This document shows positions 53,989 through 62,189 of a stretch of 64,000 bases of DNA, one piece after another. Numbering within the stretch: the stretch's first letter is position 1; every line of letters begins with the position of its first letter. Made by a program: the position numbers and the translations under genes. The notes under the pieces were generated by a model. That model did no database searches. It saw only the letters and a list, made by a program, of their open reading frames with translations, and was not told the DNA's origin. The DNA comes from Citreicoccus inhibens. Its GTDB lineage: Bacteria > Myxococcota > Myxococcia > Myxococcales > Myxococcaceae. The stretch spans positions 106,504 through 170,503 of the forward strand of contig NZ_JAHNZT010000016.1 of the NCBI RefSeq assembly GCF_019039035.1, written 5' to 3'.

Positions 53989-55335
53989 TCACCCGCCCGC
54001 GTTCGCTCGCTGCAGGGCGGCCTGGAAGATGCGGTCGGTGCCCTGCCCGAAGCCTGCGCCGTCGAAGGGGACCTCCACGCCTGGCGGGATGCCCACACGT
54101 TCGTAGATCTGCTGATCCGGCGCGGTGTACAGCTCGACGGAGAGCCCGAACTCCCAGCCATTGGGCAGGTGCCGCGTGGGCACGTCGGACAGCGCGCCCA
54201 TCGTACGCTCGCCCATCACGGTGACGTTGGGCAGCCCTCGCATCGCCATCGTGAAGTTCTCCGCGGCGCTGGCGGTCACGCCGCTGGTCAGCAGGTAGAT
54301 GGGCCGGGTGAATTGCCGAGCCCCCGCGGGAGCGAAGCGGAACTCCCGTTGCGGGGTGAAGCCCGTCAGGGTGCGCGTCTTCTTGTAGAAGCCGGTCCGT
54401 TCCACGTCGGTGAAGCGGCCCGCGAGGGCCAGCGACACGGCATCGTATCCACCGGGGTTGAAGCGCACGTCGACGAGGAGGGCTTGCTTGGTGGAGAGCG
54501 CGGCCAACGCCGTGTCCAACGCGTGTCCCGCCGCGGCGACCTCCGCCGCGACACCGCTCTCCGGATCGCCGGTGAACTTCTCCATCCGCCCCAAGAAGAT
54601 GTACCCGACGCGCTCGTTGAGGGATTGCCACGCCACGCGGTTCTCCGCCGCCGTCGTCACGCCGGGGCCGCCCAGATAGTGGGACAGGACGTACGGGCCA
54701 ATGTCGGAGAAGTGGTCCTCGAAGTCCGCGGGGAGCGACTTGGGATTGTACACCTCGTCTCCCGCGACGAGGCGGATGTGGCCGTCGGTGAGCGGCGCGA
54801 GCAGCTCGGACAGGAGCGCGAACAACTCGGCATCCGTCGTCGTGGCCGTCACACGCGGCCGGAACTGCGTGTAGCGCGCTTGCCAGTCCACGCCATACAG
54901 GTCGAACAGGGCGTACTGCTCGGCGAAGGTGCGCCAGAAGATCTCAAAGTTGAGCACTGGATCATTCGGCTGTGCCACCGGCTGCGAACAGGCCTCGGGC
55001 AATGGCGCGCGCTGTCCGGTGACGTGGACCGTGCCCGGATCCTCGATGAGCAGTTGGTGGTCCGCGACGCGGAAGTGGAAGCCCGCGTCCGGAAGAGTCC
55101 CGTCCACCAGCGCTCCCGAGATCCACGGCAGACAGCTCGCGGAGGTGATCTCGAAGAGTTCCACCTGTCTCCCCTGGACACGGACCGCGAGGCCATACCC
55201 ATCCGTGCGCCACGTCCCCTCCAGGGTGTCATCGGATGCGGGGTGCTCACCGCCCTCCGGTTCATCCTTGCCGCACGCGAGAGACAGACAGAGCAATGCC
55301 AGGGGAAGAACCACGGGGTAGCGAGACATCGGCAC
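53989..55335 (-). CDS. S41-type (C-terminal processing/tricorn-like) protease lipoprotein
   Basis: 448 residues (ATG 55335; a second at 55329). The N-terminus RYPVVLPLALLCLSLACGK is a lipoprotein-type signal, though the residues before Cys (SLA) are not an ideal lipobox. The C-terminal half shows S41 family features: ALLVDVRFNPGGYDAVSLAL and the catalytic block YLLTSGVTASAAENFTMAM, where the second Ser (near 354) matches the nucleophile position. No clear PDZ domain is seen; the N-terminal part may be a substrate-binding domain. It is preceded (77-150 bases upstream) by an element also found before another lipoprotein gene. Confidence 0.85.
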   Translation of the reverse strand: MPMSRYPVVLPLALLCLSLACGKDEPEGGEHPASDDTLEGTWRTDGYGLAVRVQGRQVELFEITSASCLPWISGALVDGTLPDAGFHFRVADHQLLIEDPGTVHVTGQRAPLPEACSQPVAQPNDPVLNFEIFWRTFAEQYALFDLYGVDWQARYTQFRPRVTATTTDAELFALLSELLAPLTDGHIRLVAGDEVYNPKSLPADFEDHFSDIGPYVLSHYLGGPGVTTAAENRVAWQSLNERVGYIFLGRMEKFTGDPESGVAAEVAAAGHALDTALAALSTKQALLVDVRFNPGGYDAVSLALAGRFTDVERTGFYKKTRTLTGFTPQREFRFAPAGARQFTRPIYLLTSGVTASAAENFTMAMRGLPNVTVMGERTMGALSDVPTRHLPNGWEFGLSVELYTAPDQQIYERVGIPPGVEVPFDGAGFGQGTDRIFQAALQRANAGG

Positions 55336-55423
55336 CTCGAAGCCAGCGAGTTGTCAGGCTTCAACACCGACGTCGCCGCGCACTGCTACTCATGCCGCGC
55401 GAGGCCGCGGCCCGGGAGGAAGA

Positions 55424-55490
55424 CACGAGCCTCTCCCACGCGAGCGGGATCGACCCGCAGGCCCGAGACCGCCGAGGAGGTAACCACCCG
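55424..55490 (-). repeat. Upstream element copy A (before the S41 protease gene)
   Basis: On the minus strand the core ATCCCGCTCGCGTGGGAGAG begins a stretch resembling 56744-56808, with further matches in the preceding GGTGG.TA.C.CC block. Its gene-side end lies 89 bases from the protease start codon. The similar placement before two lipoprotein genes suggests a shared promoter or leader rather than a random match. Confidence 0.4.
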
Positions 55491-55585
55491 GTCCGGACGC
55501 CCGTCCAAGGGAGCGGTCCCAATGGTCCGCGAGCCAGAAGTCGAGGGTTCGCCAGGTTGGACGATCGCAACGCAGGGCATTCGCG

Positions 55586-56011
55586 CTACCGCTGCTCCGC
55601 GATGATGAGGCCGCGCTTCGGATCAACGGCGTAGAGCCCTCCCACGTCATTGGAGAGATCATTCGGGTCGCAGAGTTCGGTGCGCGCGTAGATGCCCACC
55701 AGGATGATGCCGTCCGGCAGCGGCTCGACAGCCACCTGGTAGATGTCGCGCCGGAGGAGGCAGTCCTCCATCGGGGTTGTGTTCTTCAGAGGCTTGCGAT
55801 CCAGCGGAAGGTAGTCATCCATCGCGAGCTGAATGGCCGTGGCCACATCGCCCCCCAGGAGCGTCGTTCTCCCCTCCTGAAACGTGAGGGTCGGGAACAC
55901 GAACTTCTGGGCCTCCTCGGGCGGCGCATGGGGGGGACGCTTCGAGCGCTGAAAGAGCGAGCACCCCGTCAATGCAATGAGCGACAACGCCAGCAAGGCT
56001 GACCGCCTCAT
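55586..56011 (-). CDS. Small lipoprotein of unknown function
   Basis: 141 residues from ATG 56011, which overlaps the stop of the upstream lipoprotein gene by four bases (ATGA). MRRSALLALSLIALTGC is a clear lipoprotein signal (LTGC). The mature part has no motif I recognise; two Cys (in MEDCLLRRD and ARTELCDP) could form a disulphide. Coupled translation with the JAMM-like lipoprotein implies joint function. Confidence 0.8.
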   Translation of the reverse strand: MRRSALLALSLIALTGCSLFQRSKRPPHAPPEEAQKFVFPTLTFQEGRTTLLGGDVATAIQLAMDDYLPLDRKPLKNTTPMEDCLLRRDIYQVAVEPLPDGIILVGIYARTELCDPNDLSNDVGGLYAVDPKRGLIIAEQR

Positions 56012-56667
56012 GGAGTGCCCCCCGGCACCGACAAGATGACGCCATTCATCTTGTCCTTGACCTGACCGATGAGCTGCCAACGATGCCCCTGCCGCACGTA
56101 GACCTCTCCGGGACGCGACTCGCCAATATGGGGGATGTACATCTGAACCGTGCAGGTGGGATCCATCTGGATGCGGAAAGAGTATCGCTGATGTGACTGC
56201 CAGCGGTCCTGGAGCGACATCCGCGAGTACCTCCAGGGATGCGTGTGGTAATCCGCGAGAATGGCCGTCCGGCCACGTTCGTCCACCACCCGATACGGAA
56301 GCCGGCAGTCTTTGAAGTCCTTGTTCTCCTGACTGACGCGCAGACTCTCGATGGCCGCAGGCCAGGAAGCATAGTACGCACCCTCCTGCGAGTAGATGAC
56401 GCCACAGTACTCCTGGCCATACTCCCCCCGAGCCGGCGCCGCGGCCGGCATCTCCATGAGCGGCGCACAGAGCTGATCGATGATGTCATCCGCCTTCAGG
56501 GACGAGTGGATGGCGGGCCATGGCCCCCGCACCCAGGTGACCTCTCCGCCGTTGCGCTCCTCCGTGCCGTAGTAGGTGCCCCTGCCCTCCCGAAGATACG
56601 AGTAGCTGCCGCACGCCCCCAGCAGCGTGAAGGCGACCAGCCAGCTCAACCACGACACGAATCTCAT
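56008..56667 (-). CDS. Lipoprotein with JAMM/MPN-type metal-site signature
   Basis: 219 residues from ATG 56667, with GGGGAG five bases upstream. The signal ends in LLGAC, a good lipobox. The central motif ADYHTHPWRYSRMSLQD (about residues 137-153) fits the JAMM consensus His-x-His-x7-Ser-x2-Asp, and acidic residues that could supply the upstream Glu occur before it (GQEYCGVIYSQEG). JAMM proteins are Zn-dependent isopeptidases or peptidases; bacterial relatives process peptide or cell-wall-like substrates and also occur as toxin-associated domains. The family assignment rests on this motif only. It overlaps the following small lipoprotein gene. Confidence 0.7.
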   Translation of the reverse strand: MRFVSWLSWLVAFTLLGACGSYSYLREGRGTYYGTEERNGGEVTWVRGPWPAIHSSLKADDIIDQLCAPLMEMPAAAPARGEYGQEYCGVIYSQEGAYYASWPAAIESLRVSQENKDFKDCRLPYRVVDERGRTAILADYHTHPWRYSRMSLQDRWQSHQRYSFRIQMDPTCTVQMYIPHIGESRPGEVYVRQGHRWQLIGQVKDKMNGVILSVPGGTP

Positions 56668-56743
56668 CGGCTCCCCCACTGCGAAATGGCTTCCCGGCAC
56701 CCGTGAGTTCACCGGTGCTGGGTGACAACAGTGCACGGGCGCG

Positions 56744-56808
56744 TCGCGTCTGTCTTTCCCAGGCGAGTGGTATGCCGCACGCGACCTGCCCTGGGGGGCT
56801 ACCCACCG
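56744..56808 (-). repeat. Upstream element copy B (before the JAMM-like lipoprotein gene)
   Basis: On the minus strand the core ATACCACTCGCCTGGGAAAG matches copy A at 55424-55490 (ATCCCGCTCGCGTGGGAGAG) at 15 of 20 positions by eye, with further matches before it. It lies 77 bases upstream of the lipoprotein start, in the 290-base divergent region 56668-56957, which holds no gene I can support. Confidence 0.4.
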
Positions 56809-56957
56809 AGAGGGACAGACACGCGAGCCGTTCCCCCGCAACCTGCCGGGTACATGCCCGCAAGACGCCCATGTCGAACTCCGCGAGTCCGCCACGAAGG
56901 AGCACTCCAGACACATCCCGCCCACGCGCGGGCGGGTGAACCTGGCGAGGAGTGGCG

Positions 56958-57560
56958 ATGAGATACCCGTCACGGACGGTGGCAAGCCTCCTTCACGAGC
57001 GCATGCTCCAACGAGACCCCGTGGCCACCGTGGACGTCCTCCAGTCCTTCATGGACCCGATTCGCAAGGCCCTGGAGCGCCGCCTGTCCTGCTCGGCCGA
57101 TGACGCCCACGACTCCACCATCGACGCACTGATGTCCTATCTGGCCGCCCCTGAACACTTCGATGCCAGCCGCGGCACATCCCTGGGTGCGTACCTGACC
57201 CAGGCGGCTCTCAAGAAGGCCGTGGACCGGTGGCGCAAGGAGACGGCGCGAGGTCAGCGCGAACTCAAATTCGCGAACGTCGTCGAACTCCAGGCCCGGG
57301 CTCCGAATGACCTGATGGAGCGCTATGTGGAAGCCAGCCAGGCCGTGACCAGACTCGCGCCGCCTCGGATGCCCGAGAGGGATTGGGCGCTCCTGCGCGA
57401 CGTTCTCCAGGGGGAAAGCTCCACCCAGGAGATGGCGGTGGTGCTGCGGCTTCCACTCGGTCCGGAACATGAGCGGCGGCGGGAGGTCAAACGCCACCGC
57501 GACCGGGTCATGAAGCGGGTGGCACGCCTGGGAAGAGAGGACCGCGATGACGAATCCTGA
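56958..57560 (+). CDS. Sigma-70-like (ECF-related) protein heading the HerA/NurA operon
   Basis: 200 residues from ATG 56958, with GAGGAG six bases upstream (a GTG at 56952 is possible). The central part resembles sigma region 2 (DDAHDSTIDALMSYL, FDASRGTSLGAYLTQAALKK, AVDRWRKE). The C-terminal part (RDWALLRDVLQGESSTQEM, then a basic tail REVKRHRDRVMKRVARL) would be a region 4-like segment but is a poor match, so DNA binding is uncertain. It overlaps the next gene by 14 bases. A transcriptional role in expressing the downstream genes is inferred; it might instead be a diverged sigma-like regulator. Confidence 0.7.
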   Translation: MRYPSRTVASLLHERMLQRDPVATVDVLQSFMDPIRKALERRLSCSADDAHDSTIDALMSYLAAPEHFDASRGTSLGAYLTQAALKKAVDRWRKETARGQRELKFANVVELQARAPNDLMERYVEASQAVTRLAPPRMPERDWALLRDVLQGESSTQEMAVVLRLPLGPEHERRREVKRHRDRVMKRVARLGREDRDDES

Positions 57561-57930
57561 CTGGCTGGCGGACGCCGCGCGGCGCAGCGAAACCCAACCC
57601 TGGGCGCTCGGCCGCGTGCTCGCGAACTACCGCCGAGTGGAGCAGTGCACCGAGGAGGCGCTTCAAGCGGAGCTGGGGTGCTCCCGCGAGACGCTCCAAT
57701 GGCTGGCATTGTGCCGCTGCCCCGAGGGCAAGGCCTTCGCCGACGATGCCTCCCGCATCGCCAAACGTTTTGCAGTGGATCTCTCGGCGCTCATCCGGGT
57801 GCTTCGGCACGTCCAGGTGATGAATGCTCTGGGTTCTCGAGGAGGAAGCGGCGACGCGTCGCGCCGCGACGCCTCCTCGCTCCAGATGGCGGCCCGAGAC
57901 CGCACGCAAGACGACCCGGACGACCCATGA
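57547..57930 (+). CDS. Small unknown protein, possibly helix-turn-helix
   Basis: 127 residues. The stretch ALQAELGCSRETLQWLALC is HTH-like and is followed by AKRFAVDLSALIRVLRHV; the last 35 residues are charged and probably disordered. I do not recognise the family. Overlaps on both sides (14 bases with the sigma-like gene, ATGA with the metallopeptidase gene) show tight co-expression. By analogy with IrrE-DdrO and ImmA-ImmR pairs it could be the regulator cleaved by the next gene product, but no clear XRE domain supports this. Confidence 0.6.
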   Translation: MTNPDWLADAARRSETQPWALGRVLANYRRVEQCTEEALQAELGCSRETLQWLALCRCPEGKAFADDASRIAKRFAVDLSALIRVLRHVQVMNALGSRGGSGDASRRDASSLQMAARDRTQDDPDDP

Positions 57931-58670
57931 GCGAATCCTGGCTGAAGCAAGCCGTCGCGGTCAGTGGCCTGATTCCCCCCAAGACCTTCCCACGAGACCT
58001 GATGCTCGAGGCGCCCCATGTTCTCCCCATCACCTTCGTGGGGCTGCGCGGACTCACCGTCGCGGGCATCGAGCAATGGCTCGCGCGGCGGGGGTTGAAC
58101 TGCCCCGTGGGCAGCACGTCGCGCAAGGTGCATGGACTCATGGTGTCGCATCGGGGCGCGGGCATCCTCTTCCACGACCTCGATGACGCCGAGGACGAGC
58201 GGCGCTTCACCGTGGCGCATGAGCTGGCACACTTCGTCCTCGAACAGCGGCTGCCCCGCGCTCGCGCGGCGCGCCGGTTCGGCCCGGGCATCCACGCCGT
58301 CCTCGACGACCAGCGCCCACCCACGCCCGCGGAAAGTGTCTCCGCGATGATTGACCACACCCCGCTGAGTCCGCAGCTCGATCTCCTGGAGCGAGGCGCG
58401 CAGGGAGAAATCCTCCAGGGTCACATCCGGAAGGCCGAGCGGCGCGCGGACCAGTTGGCGTTCGAGCTCCTAGCGCCCGCGAACCGAGCCCTCGACGTCG
58501 TCAACGGAACGTCCGCGGACGAAGGCGTGGCGAAGCTCACGCAGACCTTCGGACTTCCGCGCGAAGCGGCCGAGCGCTACGCGTGCCTCCTCCGCCCGAG
58601 CCTCCACGCGCCGCGATTCTCCATGGCGGAGTTCCTGAACGGGACGGAGGATGACCATGACCGACCCTGA
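57927..58670 (+). CDS. ImmA/IrrE-family (COG2856) zinc metallopeptidase
   Basis: 247 residues from ATG 57927, overlapping the preceding stop (ATGA). The gluzincin motif HELAHFVLEQ lies at about 98-107, preceded by RFTVAHELAH, the usual family context, and followed by a downstream region with QLAFELLAPANRALDVV, which fits the conserved helix (DQxAxxFAxxLLMP) carrying the third ligand region. IrrE cleaves the repressor DdrO after DNA damage and ImmA cleaves ImmR in a mobile element. Here it sits with NurA-like and HerA-like genes, so a DNA-damage or phage-triggered switch is a reasonable inference. The next gene starts inside it. Confidence 0.88.
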   Translation: MSESWLKQAVAVSGLIPPKTFPRDLMLEAPHVLPITFVGLRGLTVAGIEQWLARRGLNCPVGSTSRKVHGLMVSHRGAGILFHDLDDAEDERRFTVAHELAHFVLEQRLPRARAARRFGPGIHAVLDDQRPPTPAESVSAMIDHTPLSPQLDLLERGAQGEILQGHIRKAERRADQLAFELLAPANRALDVVNGTSADEGVAKLTQTFGLPREAAERYACLLRPSLHAPRFSMAEFLNGTEDDHDRP

Positions 58671-59823
58671 CGTTCTCGACGAAGGTGACGACGACTTTCG
58701 CAAGGCCTTCGGCGCGGACCTCGCGAGCCTGCTCGACCTGGAGTCCTGGTCCCAGGACATGGACTTGGGACCTGTCATCCAGAGCTTCCGCAAGGAGGTC
58801 ACCCAGGCGGTCAACAAGGAGGACTACCTGCGCGAGTTGGTCCGCCGCGAGCTGCTCCCACGCATGCAAGGCCGCCCCGGAGGCCCGCCCGAGGCGGGGC
58901 TGTACCAATGCACGGAAGAGGAGCTCACGGACATCCAGCAGGGCCTGCTCTTTCGCGGCAACGTGGACGCCGTGTGCGGCAGCGCGGTGTCCCACGACAA
59001 CCTGTCCCTGGGCATCACCCAGTTGGGGCTCGTCATCGCGAACTATGGCGGCACCTCGGGCTCGCTCTCGCAGCGGCTGTTCCGGCGCGAGGTGGCGGAC
59101 ACGCACGCCAATGCCTTTCAGGAAGCGTGCGACTTCATCGAGCGGAGACAGAACAGCCCCTATGGGGAACGGGACAGTTTGTCGAAGCTCGCGCGCCGCT
59201 GCATCCGCCCCTATGCGGAGCGCGCCCTGCTGGTGCACCGTGCCGAGGCGGAGTGGCGCATGGGGGTGGGCAATCCCTGCACGCGGGAGCTGGTGACCGG
59301 CGCGGGCTATCACAGCCTGCTGCACGCGTCGCTCGACGTGCTGCGCAGGCTGGTGACGGAGCATCCGAAGTTCGTCTTCATCTCGGACGACCTCGAGGAG
59401 CGCGGGCTGCTCACGCTCGGGCACGCGCTCGATTCGCGCGAGTACCTGGTGCTGGAGACGCTGGAGCGCGAGTGCCACCAGTACGTCGATGAGTGGGAGT
59501 TCCGGAACCAGAACAGCCCCCGAGCGCGCCGCTTCGTCCAGGACTGCTGCCCGCTCATCCTGCGAGGCGTGTATCGCGTCTCGACTCGCGCGGCGCCGCG
59601 ACTCTTCTATGCGCATCGCGACCATGTGCACCTCGCGGTGCGCGTCGCCATGGCGGACAGCCACCTGTACCCCGAGCGCGGACTCCCGATGTTGCTGGGC
59701 GTCGCGGCGGCGACCTGTCGGTCTGTCTTTGGCGAAGACGGGTTCCTCGGACTCGTGCAGGACGCCTATGCGCAGGCGGGCGCGAGCCTGCGGTATCTCC
59801 ACGCGCCCTCGCGGCGCCGGTAG
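58657..59823 (+). CDS. NurA-like nuclease-family protein
   Basis: 388 residues; the start is ATG 58657 because GGAGG directly abuts the alternative ATG at 58651 and is six bases from this one. The pattern DAVCGSAVSHDNLSLGITQ (near 104-122) matches the first NurA block (usually xxDGSR then HD), FVFISDDLEERGLLTLG (near 245) the second, and the C-terminus (GLPMLLGVAAATCRSVFG then QDAYAQAG) the family end block. The first metal-binding Asp (DGS) appears as Cys (CGS), so catalysis is uncertain. It overlaps the metallopeptidase gene by 14 bases and is followed after 35 bases by a HerA-like ATPase; NurA and HerA form a resection complex in archaea, supporting the call. Confidence 0.68.
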   Translation: MTDPDVLDEGDDDFRKAFGADLASLLDLESWSQDMDLGPVIQSFRKEVTQAVNKEDYLRELVRRELLPRMQGRPGGPPEAGLYQCTEEELTDIQQGLLFRGNVDAVCGSAVSHDNLSLGITQLGLVIANYGGTSGSLSQRLFRREVADTHANAFQEACDFIERRQNSPYGERDSLSKLARRCIRPYAERALLVHRAEAEWRMGVGNPCTRELVTGAGYHSLLHASLDVLRRLVTEHPKFVFISDDLEERGLLTLGHALDSREYLVLETLERECHQYVDEWEFRNQNSPRARRFVQDCCPLILRGVYRVSTRAAPRLFYAHRDHVHLAVRVAMADSHLYPERGLPMLLGVAAATCRSVFGEDGFLGLVQDAYAQAGASLRYLHAPSRRR

Positions 59824-59858
59824 TCATCAGTTCACGCAGTCATCAGGGGGGCAACGTC

Positions 59859-62042
59859 ATGGCGGATGAGGGAAAGACATCACCAGGCCCGGGGGTTCCC
59901 ATGGCACGCGGTGGCGCGATGCGCGCATCCCCCGTGGACGAGGGGCCCAGTCCTTATGGCGCAGCGAGGTCCGCGCCCCGGACCTCGACCGCGACAGTGA
60001 GTCGGGCGCCCTTCCCCTCCGGAGCGGGCGGCCCGCGCGGAGAGCCGGCCCGGCCTCCCCCACCCGTCCAGGAGCCTCCGCCTCGTCCGAATGTCCGCAC
60101 GCCCACGGCGCGTGCGCCCCTCGTCCGACCCACGCCGCCCGAGGCCCTCCAAGCGCTCCTGGAGGTGAAGGAGCAGGCCCAGGAGGCTGCGCGACTCGAC
60201 CCCGAGGTGGAGCATGCCGTGGCCTTCACGCACTTCGACACCTCGGGGAGCGAGGACAACCACATCACGCTCCTCATCACCCGCGAGGACGTCCCGAAAC
60301 TCGCATCGCAATCGCTCGTGCGAATCCAATCGCGGGCCGATGGCCGGACGTATCTGGGGATCGTCGTGAGGGGTCCCTTCGCGGAACCCAACGCAGTCCC
60401 TGCCAATTCGAGCATGGCGGTGGGCGTGGTGACGCAGGGAAAGAAGCTGGCCTACACCTTCGACTTCCACGGCCGCGCGGAGGTGGAGCTGTTAGGCGAG
60501 GAGGTTGACGGCGCGCTCGAGCCGCCACGCTTCCGTCCGCAACCGCAGAGTCCTGTGTTCCTGCTCGACGAAGCGGAGAGCGCCCGCGTGCTCGGCGTGG
60601 GGGGCGACCTGTGTCTGGGGCGCGTGGTGGGCTACGAGCGGATGGAGGCCCGCGTGAATCCCCGGGACAAGGCACTGCTGCCGCGACACACCGGCATCCT
60701 CGGGACGACAGGCGGCGGCAAGTCCACCACCGTGGCCACACTCATCCACCGGGCCCAGGCTGCTGGCATCGCAACCATCGTGTTCGATGTGGAGGGCGAG
60801 TACACGCGCGTGGATGAGCCCGCGGATCACCCCGCGATGAAGGAAGCCCTGCGTCGCCGAGGGCAGACGCCCCAGGGGGTGCGCGACCTCCACATCCACC
60901 ACGTGCACGGGCGCAAGAGTCGCAACCCTCGGCATCGGAACCTGCACCCGTTCTCGCTCCAGTTCTCCCGCCTGTCGCCGTACGCAGTGGCGGAGATCCT
61001 CGACCTCTCCGAGGCGCAGTTGGAGCGCTTTCTCAGGGCATATGACGTCACGAAGCTGCTCTTGGAGGACTTCGGCATCTTCCCCAACCCCAAGAACCCC
61101 AATGACTTGAGGATGGCGCTCGACGTGGACGAACACACGACTGGCTATCCGCACATGACGCTCCAGCACCTGTTGGACGTGGTCAGCGCCTACCTCTACA
61201 GCCTCAGCGACGAAGGCCGCGCGGAGGCTCGGCCCCGAGCACGCGGAGCGGCGCGCAGACAAGGCGCACTCCTGGACGGCATCGAGGCGGACGACGCAGC
61301 CAATCCCGTCGAAGAGGCCCCAGCGCGGGCGCAGGGCCTCCAGCTCTACAGCGAGTTCCGCACCGACTCGCGCAAGGTCATGGCCCGGGTCATGGCCCAG
61401 GCCAGCCGGAATGAAATCAGCTGGAAGGCGCTGGCGGGAAAGCTCTTCCGACTGCGCCGCATGCGGCTCTTCGACACTGGCAACGCCGGGGTGAACTACA
61501 GCACCCTGATTCACGCCGGACGGGTGTCCATCATCGACTTGTCCGACACGGAGTCGCCCCAGCTCAACAACCTCGTCATCGCGGACCTGCTGCGCGGCGT
61601 CCAAGATGCGCAAGAAGAGAGCTATGAGCGCTCTCAAGCCCAGGACACCCCTGTCACACCCGTGCTCCTCATCATCGAGGAAGCCCACGAGTTCCTCTCG
61701 CACAGCCGCGTGACGAAGCAGATGAAGAACCTCTTCGAGCAGGTGGCCGACATCGCCAAGCGCGGTCGCAAGCGGTGGCTGGGACTCGTCTTCGTGACGC
61801 AGCTCCCGCAGCATCTTCCGGACGAGGTGCTAGGACTCATCAACCAGTTCGTCATCCACAAGATGACTGACAGTGGCGTCATCTCCCGGCTGAAGAAGAC
61901 CGTGGGTGGCATTGACGAGAGTCTTTGGAACAAGCTGTCTCGCCTGGCCCCAGGTCAAGCCCTCGTCTCGTTCAGCAGCTTCACCCGCCCACTACTGGTC
62001 GCGGTGGATCCCGCCCCCATGAAGCGGCTGCTCGTGGACTGA
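59859..62042 (+). CDS. HerA-like hexameric DNA translocase ATPase
   Basis: 727 residues from ATG 59859 with GGGGGG upstream; the frame stays open earlier but overlaps the NurA-like gene. The first 95 residues are Pro/Arg-rich and probably disordered, unusual for HerA and a possible docking arm. A HAS-type beta-barrel is likely at about 115-200 (VRIQSRADGRTYLGIVVRG). The FtsK/HerA core has Walker A GTTGGGKST (about 282-290), FDVEGEYTRVD, Walker B VLLIIEEAH (near 604) and a late block KRGRKRWLGLVFVTQLPQ with candidate sensor and Arg-finger residues. With NurA, HerA drives 5' end resection; bacterial HerA proteins also partner Sir2, DUF4297 or other effectors in phage defence. Last gene of the operon. 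Confidence 0.9.
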   Translation: MADEGKTSPGPGVPMARGGAMRASPVDEGPSPYGAARSAPRTSTATVSRAPFPSGAGGPRGEPARPPPPVQEPPPRPNVRTPTARAPLVRPTPPEALQALLEVKEQAQEAARLDPEVEHAVAFTHFDTSGSEDNHITLLITREDVPKLASQSLVRIQSRADGRTYLGIVVRGPFAEPNAVPANSSMAVGVVTQGKKLAYTFDFHGRAEVELLGEEVDGALEPPRFRPQPQSPVFLLDEAESARVLGVGGDLCLGRVVGYERMEARVNPRDKALLPRHTGILGTTGGGKSTTVATLIHRAQAAGIATIVFDVEGEYTRVDEPADHPAMKEALRRRGQTPQGVRDLHIHHVHGRKSRNPRHRNLHPFSLQFSRLSPYAVAEILDLSEAQLERFLRAYDVTKLLLEDFGIFPNPKNPNDLRMALDVDEHTTGYPHMTLQHLLDVVSAYLYSLSDEGRAEARPRARGAARRQGALLDGIEADDAANPVEEAPARAQGLQLYSEFRTDSRKVMARVMAQASRNEISWKALAGKLFRLRRMRLFDTGNAGVNYSTLIHAGRVSIIDLSDTESPQLNNLVIADLLRGVQDAQEESYERSQAQDTPVTPVLLIIEEAHEFLSHSRVTKQMKNLFEQVADIAKRGRKRWLGLVFVTQLPQHLPDEVLGLINQFVIHKMTDSGVISRLKKTVGGIDESLWNKLSRLAPGQALVSFSSFTRPLLVAVDPAPMKRLLVD

Positions 62043-62189
62043 GCAAGGCCGAGTCATCCCCCGCGCCGCGCGCCCGGCTCAAGCGAGGACGGTGCGCGGA
62101 GCCCCTCTCGTAATCAGCGGTCCGAAGAGTCCAGGCAGGTCACTTCCCGCCATGTACTGCAACACAACCTGCGCTTAGACCGGCCCCCA

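Noticed and set aside
53855..54631. Extension of the LRR protein upstream to 54631
   Set aside because: This part is out of frame with, and inside, the S41 protease gene and reads as Arg/Gly-rich non-coding translation.
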